Both the position numbers and the translations under genes were made by a program. Shown one piece after another: positions 26,622 to 35,516 of a stretch of DNA of 64,000 nt. Below the pieces are notes generated by a model. The model ran no database searches and was not told the DNA's origin. It saw nothing but the letters and a program-made list of their open reading frames with translations. This DNA is from Clostridium grantii DSM 8605 (lineage in GTDB: Bacteria > Bacillota > Clostridia > Clostridiales > Clostridiaceae): positions 7,589-71,588 of the forward strand of contig NZ_FQXM01000022.1 in the NCBI RefSeq assembly GCF_900129965.1, given 5' to 3'. The first letter of the stretch is position 1, and each line of letters starts with the position of its first letter.

Positions 26622-27707
26622 ATGAAAAAAATTATTAAAAAAGTTATAGCAAGTGCATTAGTAGGTTCATCAATTTTAGTTTTGGCAGCGTGTGGTAGTA
26701 ATGCAGTAAATAATGGTGCAGAAGTACAACAAACAGAAGCAGTTAAAACTGAAGAACAAGTTGTAAATTTATATACAGACAGACATTATGATACGGATCA
26801 AGAATTATTTGATCAGTTTGAAACAGAAACAGGAATTAAGGTTAATGTAGTAACAGGTAAATCAGATGAGTTGATTGAAAGACTTACAAGAGAAGGTGAG
26901 GATACAGAAGCTGATTTGTTAATCACAGCAGATGTTGGGAGATTATATAACGCTAAAGAGACAGGTTTATTGCAATCAGCTACAAGTGAAACATTAGAAG
27001 CAAATGTACCAGAAAATTTTAGAGATGCAGATAATCAATGGTATGGATTAACAGTTAGAGGTAGAGTTATAGTTTATTCTAAAGATAGAGTAGATCCCTC
27101 TGAATTATCTACTTATGATGATTTAACAACTGAAAAATGGAATGGCAAAGTATTAGTAAGATCTTCAGAAAATATATATAATTTATCTTTACTAGCTTCA
27201 TTTATTGCTATAAATGGAGAAGAAGCAGCTAAAGAATGGGCAGCAGGAATTGTGAACAATATGGCTAGAGAACCAGAAGGAAATGATAGAGACCAAGCTA
27301 CAGCAGTAGTTGCTGGAGAAGGGGATGTAGCTATCATGAACACATATTATTTAGGAAAAATGCTTACATCTACTGAGCCAGAAGAAGTAAAAGTAGCTGA
27401 AAATGTTGGAGTATTCTTCCCAGACCAAGAGGATGCAGGAACTCATATAAATATCAGTGGAGTAGGAGTTACTAAATACTCTAAAAATAAGCAAAATGCT
27501 ATTAAATTAATGGAATTCTTATCAGGAAAAGAAGCACAAAAAGTTTTTGCAGAAGGAAACTTTGAATATCCAGTAAACCCAGAAGTAGAACCATCAGAGT
27601 TATTAAAATCATGGGGAGATTTTAAAGCACAAGACATAGACTTATCTTTATTAGGTGAATATAATGCAACAGCTGCAAAAATATTTAATGAAGTGGGTTG
27701 GAAATAA
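26622..27707 (+). CDS. fbpA: Ferric iron ABC transporter substrate-binding lipoprotein
   Basis: A 361-residue binding protein of the FbpA/FutA/AfuA group. A signal peptide with lipobox VLAAC gives lipidated C24. The mature protein begins VVNLYTDRHYDTDQELFDQF, the classic FbpA opening, with an iron-ligand tyrosine expected in the early YTDRHYD and in the tandem pair NTYYLGK (about 238-243). It captures Fe3+ outside the membrane. A Fur-type promoter precedes it; a stem-loop and the permease gene follow. Substrate is well supported by family motifs plus the Fur boxes. Confidence 0.93.
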   Translation: MKKIIKKVIASALVGSSILVLAACGSNAVNNGAEVQQTEAVKTEEQVVNLYTDRHYDTDQELFDQFETETGIKVNVVTGKSDELIERLTREGEDTEADLLITADVGRLYNAKETGLLQSATSETLEANVPENFRDADNQWYGLTVRGRVIVYSKDRVDPSELSTYDDLTTEKWNGKVLVRSSENIYNLSLLASFIAINGEEAAKEWAAGIVNNMAREPEGNDRDQATAVVAGEGDVAIMNTYYLGKMLTSTEPEEVKVAENVGVFFPDQEDAGTHINISGVGVTKYSKNKQNAIKLMEFLSGKEAQKVFAEGNFEYPVNPEVEPSELLKSWGDFKAQDIDLSLLGEYNATAAKIFNEVGWK

Positions 27708-27718
27708 GAAATGATAAT

Positions 27719-27748
27719 ACAAATGGCAGCCGTAATGGTTGCTATTTG
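27719..27748 (+). promoter_or_regulatory. Stem-loop between iron-binding protein and permease genes
   Basis: CAAATGGCAGCC / GGTTGCTATTTG forms a 12-bp stem (two G-T pairs) with a 5-nt loop, about 12 nt after the fbpA stop. No T run follows. It probably attenuates or stabilises the mRNA so the binding protein is made in excess. Confidence 0.6.
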
Positions 27749-27808
27749 TTTAATGATACATATTCAGGATTATTTTATAAGGTATTAAAAAAAGAAGGAT
27801 GTGAAACA

Positions 27809-29461
27809 ATGGGAAAAATTAGAGGGTTAAAAAAACCTATAAATATATGGGGAATCTTAAGTTTTATATTTATATTGTTAATTGTAATTCCTAATGTAAA
27901 TATTTTTATAAAGCTTTTTCAAGCTCCCAATGAAAACTGGACTCATATAAAGGAATATCTTTTAAAAGATTTTGTGATAAATTCTACTGTATTAATTTTT
28001 TTTACAGGGCTGTTCACAATAATTTTAGGTACAAGTTTAGCTTGGATGATTTCTGTTTATCAATTTCCTTTTAGGAATTTTTTGAAATGGGCATTGGTAT
28101 TACCATTGGCTATACCAGCTTATATTGGGGCTTATACTTATCATGGTATTTTAAAATATACAGGAGTTTTTCAAAGTTTTCTAAGAAATAGTTTTAATAT
28201 AAGTGTTAATCAAAAATATTTTAATATTATGTCCATGGAAGGAGCAATATTTGTATTTACAATATTCTTGTTTCCTTATGTTTATTTGATTACAAAATCC
28301 TTTTTAGAAAAACAATCCTCAGCATTAATTGAAAATGCAATAGTTTTAGGAAGAAGTTATACAGAAATATTTTTTATGATAGTTCTTCCAATTTCAAGAG
28401 TTTCTATTGTAGGCGGGGTTAGTTTAGTTATATTAGAAGTATTAAATGATTATGGTGTGGTTAAGTATTTTGGAGTACAAACATTTAGTACGGCTATTTT
28501 TAAAACTTGGTTTAGTATGGGGGATTTGGAATCTTCAATTAGATTATCAGCTATATTAATGATGATGGTGGTGAGTATTCTTGTTTTCGAACATTTCTTA
28601 AGAGGAAGAAGAAAATACAGCTTTACCACTACAAAAATTCGACCATTAAAATTGATAGAGCTAAAAGGAATTAAGAAAGTATTGGCTTCTATCTATGGAG
28701 TTACTATTTTTTCTTTTGGTTTTCTTATACCTTTAATACAATTGTTATACTGGGCTTCAATAACGTATAAAACTATATTGAGTTATAAATTTATTATTCT
28801 TTTGGGAAACTCTTTGTTAGTTGCAGCATACTCCTCAGTTATTATAATTATAGTTGCTTTGATAATTTCAAATTATTGTAGAATAAATAATAGTTTTATA
28901 TCTAAAATTTATTCTAGGATTACGATGATTGGGTATTCAATCCCTGGAGCTGTTATATCAATAGGAGTAATAGTATTTTTTGTTAGTTTAGATAATAAAT
29001 TATTTTGGTTATACAAGATTATAAATCCTAATACGGGGAAACTAGTTTTGAGTACAAGTATAATAATGCTTATTTTTGCTTATATAGTGAGGTTTTTAGC
29101 AATAGGATACAATCCTATTGAAGCAGGGTATGAAAAAGTGGGGTTAAAGTTTTTTGAAGCTTCTAGAATGTTAGGAATGGGAATAACTGAAACTTTTTTA
29201 AAAGTTGATTTTAAAATGATAAAATCAGCTGTTATAAGTGCATTTTTACTTGTTTTTGTAGATGTATTAAAGGAATTGCCGTTGACTCTTATACTTAGAC
29301 CTTTTAATTTTAATACATTGGCAACAAAATCCTTTGAATATGCCAATGATGAAATGGTACAAGAAGCAGCTATTTCATCTTTGATTATTATTATAATTAG
29401 TACTATATTAATATACTTCTTTTATAAATTAGGAGATAGGGAGGAAAAAAATGTCGGTTAA
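27809..29461 (+). CDS. fbpB: Ferric iron ABC transporter permease
   Basis: A 550-residue protein with about twelve membrane helices, made of two tandem permease modules, the layout of FbpB/FutB/AfuB. Each half carries an EAA-type loop that meets the ATPase: ENAIVLGRSYTEIFFMIVLP in the first half and EASRMLGMGITETFLKVDF in the second. The ATG at 27809 follows AAGGATGTGA; upstream in-frame starts at 27698 overlap fbpA and would place charged residues and the stem-loop inside the gene. It overlaps the ATPase gene by 11 nt, so translation is coupled. Confidence 0.92.
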   Translation: MGKIRGLKKPINIWGILSFIFILLIVIPNVNIFIKLFQAPNENWTHIKEYLLKDFVINSTVLIFFTGLFTIILGTSLAWMISVYQFPFRNFLKWALVLPLAIPAYIGAYTYHGILKYTGVFQSFLRNSFNISVNQKYFNIMSMEGAIFVFTIFLFPYVYLITKSFLEKQSSALIENAIVLGRSYTEIFFMIVLPISRVSIVGGVSLVILEVLNDYGVVKYFGVQTFSTAIFKTWFSMGDLESSIRLSAILMMMVVSILVFEHFLRGRRKYSFTTTKIRPLKLIELKGIKKVLASIYGVTIFSFGFLIPLIQLLYWASITYKTILSYKFIILLGNSLLVAAYSSVIIIIVALIISNYCRINNSFISKIYSRITMIGYSIPGAVISIGVIVFFVSLDNKLFWLYKIINPNTGKLVLSTSIIMLIFAYIVRFLAIGYNPIEAGYEKVGLKFFEASRMLGMGITETFLKVDFKMIKSAVISAFLLVFVDVLKELPLTLILRPFNFNTLATKSFEYANDEMVQEAAISSLIIIIISTILIYFFYKLGDREEKNVG

Positions 29462-30131
29462 GATTAATAATCTAAAATTTAGATATAAAAGCTCAAAAGA
29501 AGACACCATTAACAATTTTAATATTGAAATAAATTCAGGTGAAATAGTTTCAATTTTGGGGCAAAGTGGAAGCGGTAAAAGCACTGTGTTAAGATTGATT
29601 TCAGGTTTAGAAGAACCAAGTCAGGGTGAGATTGTTATAGATAGTAAAGTTATGGTTAGTGATAAAGAATTTGTTTTTCCAGAAAAAAGAGGGGTTGGTA
29701 TGGTTTTTCAAGATTATGCTTTATTTCCTCATATGACTATAGCACAGAATGTGAAGTTTGGACTTAAAAAGTTAAATAAAATGGAAAAAAACAAGAGGAT
29801 GGAAGAGGTTTTAGAACTAGTTAATTTATCTGAGTATAAAGAAAGATATTCTTATGAATTAAGTGGAGGGCAACAACAAAGAGTGGCACTGGCAAGAGCT
29901 TTAGCACCAAAACCTTCTTTACTTTTGTTGGATGAACCTTTTAGTAATTTAGATGCAGACCTTCAAAGTAAAATAAGAAATGAGTTAAAGCATATTTTAA
30001 AGAAAGCAAATACAACTTCTATATTTGTTACTCATGATAAAGAAGATTCCATAGCTATAGCAGATAAAGTAATTATTCTTGAAAAGGGTAAAGTGATATC
30101 TGTTGGGACTCCTTATGAAGTTCTTAGATAA
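29451..30131 (+). CDS. fbpC: Ferric iron ABC transporter ATPase
   Basis: A 226-residue ABC ATPase. Seen: Walker A GQSGSGKST (about 37-45), Q-loop VFQDYALFPHMT, signature LSGGQQQRVALARAL (about 138-152), Walker B LLLLDEPFSNLDADL and H-loop VTHDKEDS. It lacks the ~120-residue C-terminal regulatory domain found in many FbpC proteins, so allosteric iron control at that domain is absent. GGAGATAGGGAGG precedes the ATG. It is the last gene of the Fur-type operon and is followed by a terminator. Confidence 0.92.
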   Translation: MSVKINNLKFRYKSSKEDTINNFNIEINSGEIVSILGQSGSGKSTVLRLISGLEEPSQGEIVIDSKVMVSDKEFVFPEKRGVGMVFQDYALFPHMTIAQNVKFGLKKLNKMEKNKRMEEVLELVNLSEYKERYSYELSGGQQQRVALARALAPKPSLLLLDEPFSNLDADLQSKIRNELKHILKKANTTSIFVTHDKEDSIAIADKVIILEKGKVISVGTPYEVLR

Positions 30132-30142
30132 TAAGGTTGAAA

Positions 30143-30200
30143 AATAGGACTAAAGAGCAATAGGGATCCCTATAAAATGCTACTTTAGTCCTATTCTTTA
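30143..30200. terminator. Bidirectional terminator after the iron ABC operon
   Basis: 13-bp outer stem AATAGGACTAAAG / CTTTAGTCCTATT, with an inner ATAGGGATCCCTAT hairpin. It separates convergent genes. Confidence 0.85.
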
Positions 30201-30228
30201 TTTGAACTTCTTTTTTTTCAATGTAATA

Positions 30229-30729
30229 TTAGTGCATTGAATCCATTGAATTAAAGATATCGCCACCTTGTCCAGTTATGGAAGAACCCATAATACCAAG
30301 TATTAAGTGTAATACAATTGCTATCATAAATACTCCAACTATTAAAACTATTTTTTCTTTTTTTAGTAATTTATAATTATTTTTATAGGTGTAGCTTAAT
30401 AAAGATAATACAATTCCTAAAGGAATTAAATATGATGCGTAAACAGGACTTTCTTTAAAATGAGAAATTCCTCCACTTATCATTCCGATTCCTATAGCCA
30501 GGGTTAGGGATAATAGTAATAAAGAGAAAATTTCTTTGGAAGATAATTTATGTTTATTTATCACAACTTCGTTAAAGAATGAACCTGCAATAAATAAAGT
30601 CAATCCAAGAGTAAGTATAATAGAATATCTAATGTGATTAAAGGGCATTAAAACTATACCGCTAGATACAAGTCCTATGCCAAGAAAGTAAATTACGTAA
30701 ACCATATAATTGAATATTAATTTTTTCAT
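30229..30729 (-). CDS. Membrane protein of unknown function
   Basis: A 166-residue protein with five predicted helices (about 7-29, 34-53, 64-84, 93-112, 120-145) and a short hydrophilic tail ending in MDSMH. No catalytic or metal motif is obvious. The ATG follows AAGGAGAAATT. It lies 48 nt after the HMA/TauE/cupredoxin gene on the same strand and is probably co-transcribed with it, so a role in the same copper or thiol-metal process is possible but unproven. Confidence 0.75.
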   Translation of the reverse strand: MKKLIFNYMVYVIYFLGIGLVSSGIVLMPFNHIRYSIILTLGLTLFIAGSFFNEVVINKHKLSSKEIFSLLLLSLTLAIGIGMISGGISHFKESPVYASYLIPLGIVLSLLSYTYKNNYKLLKKEKIVLIVGVFMIAIVLHLILGIMGSSITGQGGDIFNSMDSMH

Positions 30730-30777
30730 GTTTAATTTCTCCTTAAGTGAATAAATTATATATTTTTATTTTTTTAA

Positions 30778-32583
30778 CTAGGGTAAATAAATATTTCTTA
30801 TAGCTTCTAAATCTGAAGTTTCTAACGAATCTACTACTTCAATAATTGAAATTAAGCTATCATCAATTAGAATACCATATCCCTTAGATTCATTAAAAGT
30901 CATATCTATGGATATTAAAGAATCTGTTATGTCAGAAGTGTAAAGTCGGGTTTGAGTTTCTAAATCATAAATAGAAATGTTATCTGCAAATGCAATAAAT
31001 TTTTGTAAATCAATTGTGAGGAATAAATTTAAATCCTTTTGAACAACAGTTATTAAAGGGTAAAATTCATATTGAATTCCTTGTATTATAGCTGTTTGTT
31101 TGTCATCAGTTATTTCTGTTTTTTTAATCAATTTTTCCGTTGAAACTGAATTTAAATCAGAACCGTATATGCTTTCGGTGGAAGAAGCATTAGATGTAGT
31201 TTCTTCTCCACAACACCCTTCGGTGAAGGGAACAGTTGTATCTACATTATTTTGGTCTATGGAATTCAAATCATCTGTGACTTTTATAATTCCATTAAGC
31301 ATACCCATCCAACAACTAAAAGAAATATCTTTACCGTCAGGAGTAAATTCAAAAATAGTTTCTCCAGAGATTAATTTCTTTTGTAGGTTATAAGTGGGAA
31401 TTACAACTTCATTATTACAAGAAGTAAGTTCATCACCTAGTATAGTTAATTTCACAGGAATATTTTTTTCAACATAAACTACATTTGGAAAATAACCACT
31501 AGCAAGGGCGGTAATAGTAACTTCTTGATAGCCATTTTTTAGTTCAGCTTTAACAAAATTAGCATCCTTGTTTTCATTTAAAACCACAGTTGAATTGGTA
31601 TTAAGCATAAAGGAACTTAAATTTACTCCATTTAAAGAAAGTCCTCTATTAGTCATAATTAATCCCAAAATTAGTACCAATACACCACTAAGTTTAAGAA
31701 TTTTCTTTGTGTAATTTTTACTTAAAAATCCAGTTAAAGCCCCAAAGAATAGCATTAATGGTAGTGTTCCTAAAGAGAAAAAGAACATTGAAGTAGCTCC
31801 GCCAAGAAAACTTCCTGTACCTAAAGCGTATAATTGCATAGTTTGTAGTGGACCGCAAGGCATAAAGCCATTCAGTATTCCTACTATAAAAGGTGAACTG
31901 GATTTCAATTTATTTTTACAAGAGATAAATTGAAACTTTAAACTTAATTTCTTGAACAAATAAAACCCAGCCATATTGAAGCCCATAATTATCATGAATA
32001 CTCCAGCAAATATGGTAATAAAAGCTTTAGTGTAAATAGAGAGGGAAAAAAGAGAACCTAAAGCCCCTATAATTCCACCTAAAAATGTGTAAGATATTAC
32101 TCTTCCTAAGTTATAAAAAATAGCAGGTTTGAAATTTGTGGATTTGGGACTATCTTTTATGGTCACAGTTTGAGAAAGCATGATACCACCACACATGCCT
32201 AAGCAGTGAAGAGAAGTGAATAAACCCACAGTAAATAAAATCAAATAACCAACTTTTCCATTTAACATTGAATCCATATTAAAATATCCAGAGTATTTAC
32301 CCAGAAAAATAATAATTAAACCAGCACTTAAAATTCCTAGAAGATTTTTAATCTCAATAGAAGAATTTTTATTTTTTATAGAATATCCAGCTGAAATAAT
32401 GGAATCTTCAATTTGTACCATGGTTAAAACATTCTTATCATATTCAACAAAAACCAATTCTTCTTCATAGCTAGCTACTACATTTATAATTCCTGGTAGT
32501 TTTCTTAAAACTTTTTCGATAATTTTTTCGCAAGATTTACAATACATATCTTTAATTAATATTTTTTCTTTTTTAATATCCAT
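30778..32583 (-). CDS. HMA - sulfite exporter TauE/SafE-like - cupredoxin fusion protein
   Basis: A 601-residue membrane protein. Order: heavy-metal-associated domain with CxxC (C15, C18); a helix (about 80-98); a six-to-seven-helix DsbD/UreH/SafE-like module (about 110-340) with the conserved SLHCLGMCGG; an outside cupredoxin-like domain (about 350-435) with cysteines in ELTSCNNEVV and FSCWMGML as likely copper ligands; a Cys-pair linker (EGCCGEE); and an extra C-terminal domain (about 497-595). That last domain aligns with the cupredoxin (YFPNVVYVEKNIPVKLTI against FYPLITVVQKDLNLFLTI) but has lost the Cys/Met residues. Family members are linked to copper handling and cytochrome oxidase assembly; here the neighbours are a two-component and FMN-binding operon. 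Confidence 0.85.
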   Translation of the reverse strand: MDIKKEKILIKDMYCKSCEKIIEKVLRKLPGIINVVASYEEELVFVEYDKNVLTMVQIEDSIISAGYSIKNKNSSIEIKNLLGILSAGLIIIFLGKYSGYFNMDSMLNGKVGYLILFTVGLFTSLHCLGMCGGIMLSQTVTIKDSPKSTNFKPAIFYNLGRVISYTFLGGIIGALGSLFSLSIYTKAFITIFAGVFMIIMGFNMAGFYLFKKLSLKFQFISCKNKLKSSSPFIVGILNGFMPCGPLQTMQLYALGTGSFLGGATSMFFFSLGTLPLMLFFGALTGFLSKNYTKKILKLSGVLVLILGLIMTNRGLSLNGVNLSSFMLNTNSTVVLNENKDANFVKAELKNGYQEVTITALASGYFPNVVYVEKNIPVKLTILGDELTSCNNEVVIPTYNLQKKLISGETIFEFTPDGKDISFSCWMGMLNGIIKVTDDLNSIDQNNVDTTVPFTEGCCGEETTSNASSTESIYGSDLNSVSTEKLIKKTEITDDKQTAIIQGIQYEFYPLITVVQKDLNLFLTIDLQKFIAFADNISIYDLETQTRLYTSDITDSLISIDMTFNESKGYGILIDDSLISIIEVVDSLETSDLEAIRNIYLP

Positions 32584-32743
32584 ATGATCTTCCCTTCGTA
32601 AAGTTTATAAAAATACTTTAGCATAAAGATGTAGAGATTTTATGGAGATTATTTATAAATTGTAATTCTCCATATAAAATACATGTTTTAATAGTATAAT
32701 AATATTTATAATCAGGAGAAGTATAAAAGTAGGAGGAAAAATT

Positions 32744-33445
32744 TTGGACAATAAGTATATTTTAATCGTAGAAGATGAAATAAATATAGTAGAAATAATC
32801 AAAGTATATCTAGAGAAAGAAGGATACTCTATTTATCATATACCAGATGGAAGGGAAATTTTAAATAAAGTAGAACAGTTAAAACCTAATTTGATTTTGC
32901 TTGACTTAATGCTCCCCCAAATAAGTGGAGAAGAGATATGCAAAACTATAAGAAGTAAATATAATACTCCAATTATAATGATTACAGCTAAAACAGAGGA
33001 AGAAAGCATAATTAATGGACTTAATATTGGCGCTGATGATTATATAATAAAACCTTTTAGTCCTAGACAATTGGTGGCAAGGGTAAATGCTATTTTTAGA
33101 AGAGTGGGGGAAGACAAAGAAAATAAATCAAATGTATTAAGTTTTAATAATGGGGAATTAGAAATTGATACTTTAAGATACGAAGTGAAGAAAAATAAGG
33201 AAGTCATTAATTTGACATCAACAGAATACAAAATCTTTACTCTTTTAGCTACAAATCCGAATAAAGCTTTTACAAGAGAGGAAATTGTTTGTTTAAGTTT
33301 TAATGAATGTTATGAAGGTTTTGATAGATCCATTGATTCCCATATAAAAAACATAAGAAAAAAAATTGAAAATGATCAAAAGAATCCTTGCTACATAAAG
33401 ACTGTACATGGAATTGGATATAAATTTGGAGGGGAGAAAAATTAA
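32744..33445 (+). CDS. OmpR/PhoB-family response regulator
   Basis: A 233-residue regulator that starts at TTG (32744), set by AGGAGG at 7 nt. The receiver domain has VEDEINIVE, phospho-Asp in LILLDLMLPQISGEE (about 54) and lysine in DDYIIKPFSPRQ. The DNA-binding domain (about 130-230) has LTSTEYKIFTLLA and SIDSHIKNIRKKIE. It is co-transcribed with the overlapping kinase gene and an FMN-binding protein gene. It is divergent from the HMA/cupredoxin gene, which it could regulate across the 160-nt gap. Confidence 0.94.
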   Translation: MDNKYILIVEDEINIVEIIKVYLEKEGYSIYHIPDGREILNKVEQLKPNLILLDLMLPQISGEEICKTIRSKYNTPIIMITAKTEEESIINGLNIGADDYIIKPFSPRQLVARVNAIFRRVGEDKENKSNVLSFNNGELEIDTLRYEVKKNKEVINLTSTEYKIFTLLATNPNKAFTREEIVCLSFNECYEGFDRSIDSHIKNIRKKIENDQKNPCYIKTVHGIGYKFGGEKN

Positions 33446-34832
33446 ATTAAATCTAAAGAAAGAGCTTATTATATCATATTTAATAGTTGTTTTAATTTGT
33501 ATAAGTATTACGGGGATTTTGCTTGATAGATTTATAAAATCAGAATTTGAAAAATATATTATAACTGTTCAAAAAAAAGCAAGCGAAGAAATAGTAAATA
33601 GAATAAAGAATCAGCTTAATGAAGAAAATCAATGGAACTATACTGAATTACAAAATATAGGGATAGAGGCTTTAGAAAATGGATTTATAGTTAGTCTTAA
33701 AGATGATAAACAAAACACACTTTGGGATGCAAATGTTCATAATAGTATTGAATGCCAGCATATGATAAGCACTATTTCAGAAAATATGGAGGATTTCTGT
33801 AGTAGCTCTGAGGCAGGATATGTTGAGGATGAATATATTATAAAAAATCAAGGTAACTCAATAGGAAAAATCATTATTGGATATTATGGGCCTTTTTATT
33901 ATAATGATAATGATATTATGTTTTTAAATACATTAAATAAAGTATTATTTATGGTAGGAATTATTTCAGCTTTACTGGCGTCGATTGTAGGAATATTTAT
34001 GGCAATAAAATTAAGTAGACCTATAGCTAAGGTGATAGAAAGCACAAAAGATATTGCTAAAGGAAAATATTCTACAAGAATTCACCATAAAACATCTACA
34101 AAAGAAGTGAACAATTTAATTGATTCTGTAAATAATATGGCTAATTCACTAGAAGAAAATCAGTATTTACAAAAAAGATTGACAGAGGATATTTCTCATG
34201 AACTTAGAACTCCTTTAACTACATTACAGGGTAATTTAGAAGCAATGATAGATGGTCTTCTGCAACCAACTAATGAAAGATTAGAAATTTGTTATGAAGA
34301 AATACTAAGACTTACTAGAATGACTAAAGATCTAGAAAAATTATCTTATTATGAGAAAGAAAATTTGGTTTTAAATAAAAGTAAATTTGATCTTTATGAT
34401 GATTTAAAATCTTTGGTGAAAAATTTTGAAAATCAGTTCACTACTAAAAAAATAATTGTTGAATTATTGGGAGAATCATTAGAAATTTATGCCGATAAGG
34501 ATAAATTACTTCAAGCTATAATAAATATAATAGCTAATTCTATCAAATATACAAAGGATAATGGTAAAATCATCATATACTTATCACAGTATAAAGAAAA
34601 AGTTGTTATTTCAGTAAAAGACACAGGTATAGGAATTAAAAAGCAGCATATAGATAAAATTTTTAATAGATTATACAGAGTAGATGAATCAAGAAACAAA
34701 GAAACAGGAGGGCGTGGGCTAGGATTAACAATTACAAAGGCTATAGTAGAAGCACATAATGGGAAAATCATAATTGAAAGCGAAGAGAATAAAGGTACAG
34801 AAATAAGTATAGAAATCCCACAAAATATATAA
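33408..34832 (+). CDS. Two-component sensor histidine kinase
   Basis: A membrane kinase with helices at about 19-40 and 180-202, an outside sensor of ~135 residues, HAMP, phospho-His in LTEDISHELRTPLTTLQGNL, N box ANSIKYTKDN, and G boxes VKDTGIGIKK and RGLGLTITKAIVEAHNGK. The start is uncertain. The ATG at 33408 overlaps the regulator gene by 38 nt and has no ribosome binding site. A perfect GGAGGGG at 33428-33434 instead points to an ATT codon at 33441-33443 with a 6-nt gap, overlapping the regulator's stop (ATTAA). That would give 463 residues starting at KLNLKKELIISYL after the initiator. Confidence 0.92.
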   Translation: MELDINLEGRKIKLNLKKELIISYLIVVLICISITGILLDRFIKSEFEKYIITVQKKASEEIVNRIKNQLNEENQWNYTELQNIGIEALENGFIVSLKDDKQNTLWDANVHNSIECQHMISTISENMEDFCSSSEAGYVEDEYIIKNQGNSIGKIIIGYYGPFYYNDNDIMFLNTLNKVLFMVGIISALLASIVGIFMAIKLSRPIAKVIESTKDIAKGKYSTRIHHKTSTKEVNNLIDSVNNMANSLEENQYLQKRLTEDISHELRTPLTTLQGNLEAMIDGLLQPTNERLEICYEEILRLTRMTKDLEKLSYYEKENLVLNKSKFDLYDDLKSLVKNFENQFTTKKIIVELLGESLEIYADKDKLLQAIINIIANSIKYTKDNGKIIIYLSQYKEKVVISVKDTGIGIKKQHIDKIFNRLYRVDESRNKETGGRGLGLTITKAIVEAHNGKIIIESEENKGTEISIEIPQNI

Positions 34833-34904
34833 ATATTTAAAGTGCAAGGAATAAATCTAAAAAAATTAATTTTGAAAATGAAATTATACAAAGGAGAAGA
34901 TAAA

Positions 34905-35396
34905 GTGAGTAAAATTGATAAAATAGTGGTAATTAAGGTGTTGATGCTAATAATGTTGTTAGTGAGTGCTGGTATAACATTAAAAAATATAACAACAAAA
35001 GGAAAAATTGAAGATAGCAGTATTAAAGAGAAAAACAATGTAGAGGAAATAGTTAATGTAAATATAAGTATTCAAGAAACAGAACAAGAAGTAAAAGAAG
35101 AAGAGCAAATAATTATAATTGAAAAAAAAATATATAATGATGGCGTATATTCTGGAGAATATAAGGCAATAGCAGTAAATTGTATAGTTGAAAACGGGGA
35201 AATAGCCAGTATTGAAATAACAAAAAACAAACAAACCCCAGGTTACTACGAAGAGGTTATAAGAAAAATACCAAAAGAAATAATCGAAAAACAGTCAATA
35301 GAGGTTGATGGGGTAACAGGTTGTACTTCTTCAAGTAATAATTTAAAAGAAGCTATTAATAAAGCTCTAGAAAAAGCAAAAATAGCTAACAAATAA
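34905..35396 (+). CDS. Membrane-anchored FMN-binding domain protein
   Basis: A 163-residue protein: one N-terminal membrane anchor (about 10-27), a Glu/Lys-rich linker (about 35-80) and an FMN_bind domain (about 83-160) with YNDGVYSGEYKAIAVNCIVE and the C-terminal GVTGCTSSSNNLKEAINKAL. The GVTGCT segment sits where SGAT carries covalent FMN in RnfG/NqrC-type domains, so T141 is a candidate attachment site despite the changed context. The GTG at 34905 follows AAAGGAGAAG; upstream in-frame codons lack a site. It is the third gene of the regulator-kinase operon. Inferred role: outside electron carrier whose synthesis is controlled by that system. Confidence 0.85.
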   Translation: MSKIDKIVVIKVLMLIMLLVSAGITLKNITTKGKIEDSSIKEKNNVEEIVNVNISIQETEQEVKEEEQIIIIEKKIYNDGVYSGEYKAIAVNCIVENGEIASIEITKNKQTPGYYEEVIRKIPKEIIEKQSIEVDGVTGCTSSSNNLKEAINKALEKAKIANK

Positions 35397-35445
35397 AAGT
35401 TACTGTCATAGTGCAATTTTTTTTATTTGCTAGAAAGGTTTAGTA

Positions 35446-35500
35446 TTGTAAAAATGAATTTGATATGATACTATATGAGTATATTCGAATTCAATCATAT
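35446..35500 (+). promoter_or_regulatory. Promoter and ArsR-type operator of the ars operon
   Basis: TTGTAA at 35446-35451, 17-nt spacer, TACTAT at 35469-35474. An interrupted palindrome spans 35473-35500: half-sites ATATGA and TCATAT flank a central ATTCGAAT. It shares the 13-mer ATATGAGTATATT with the operator near 25.95 kb. Confidence 0.7.
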
Positions 35501-35516
35501 GCATAGGCGGTGTAAA

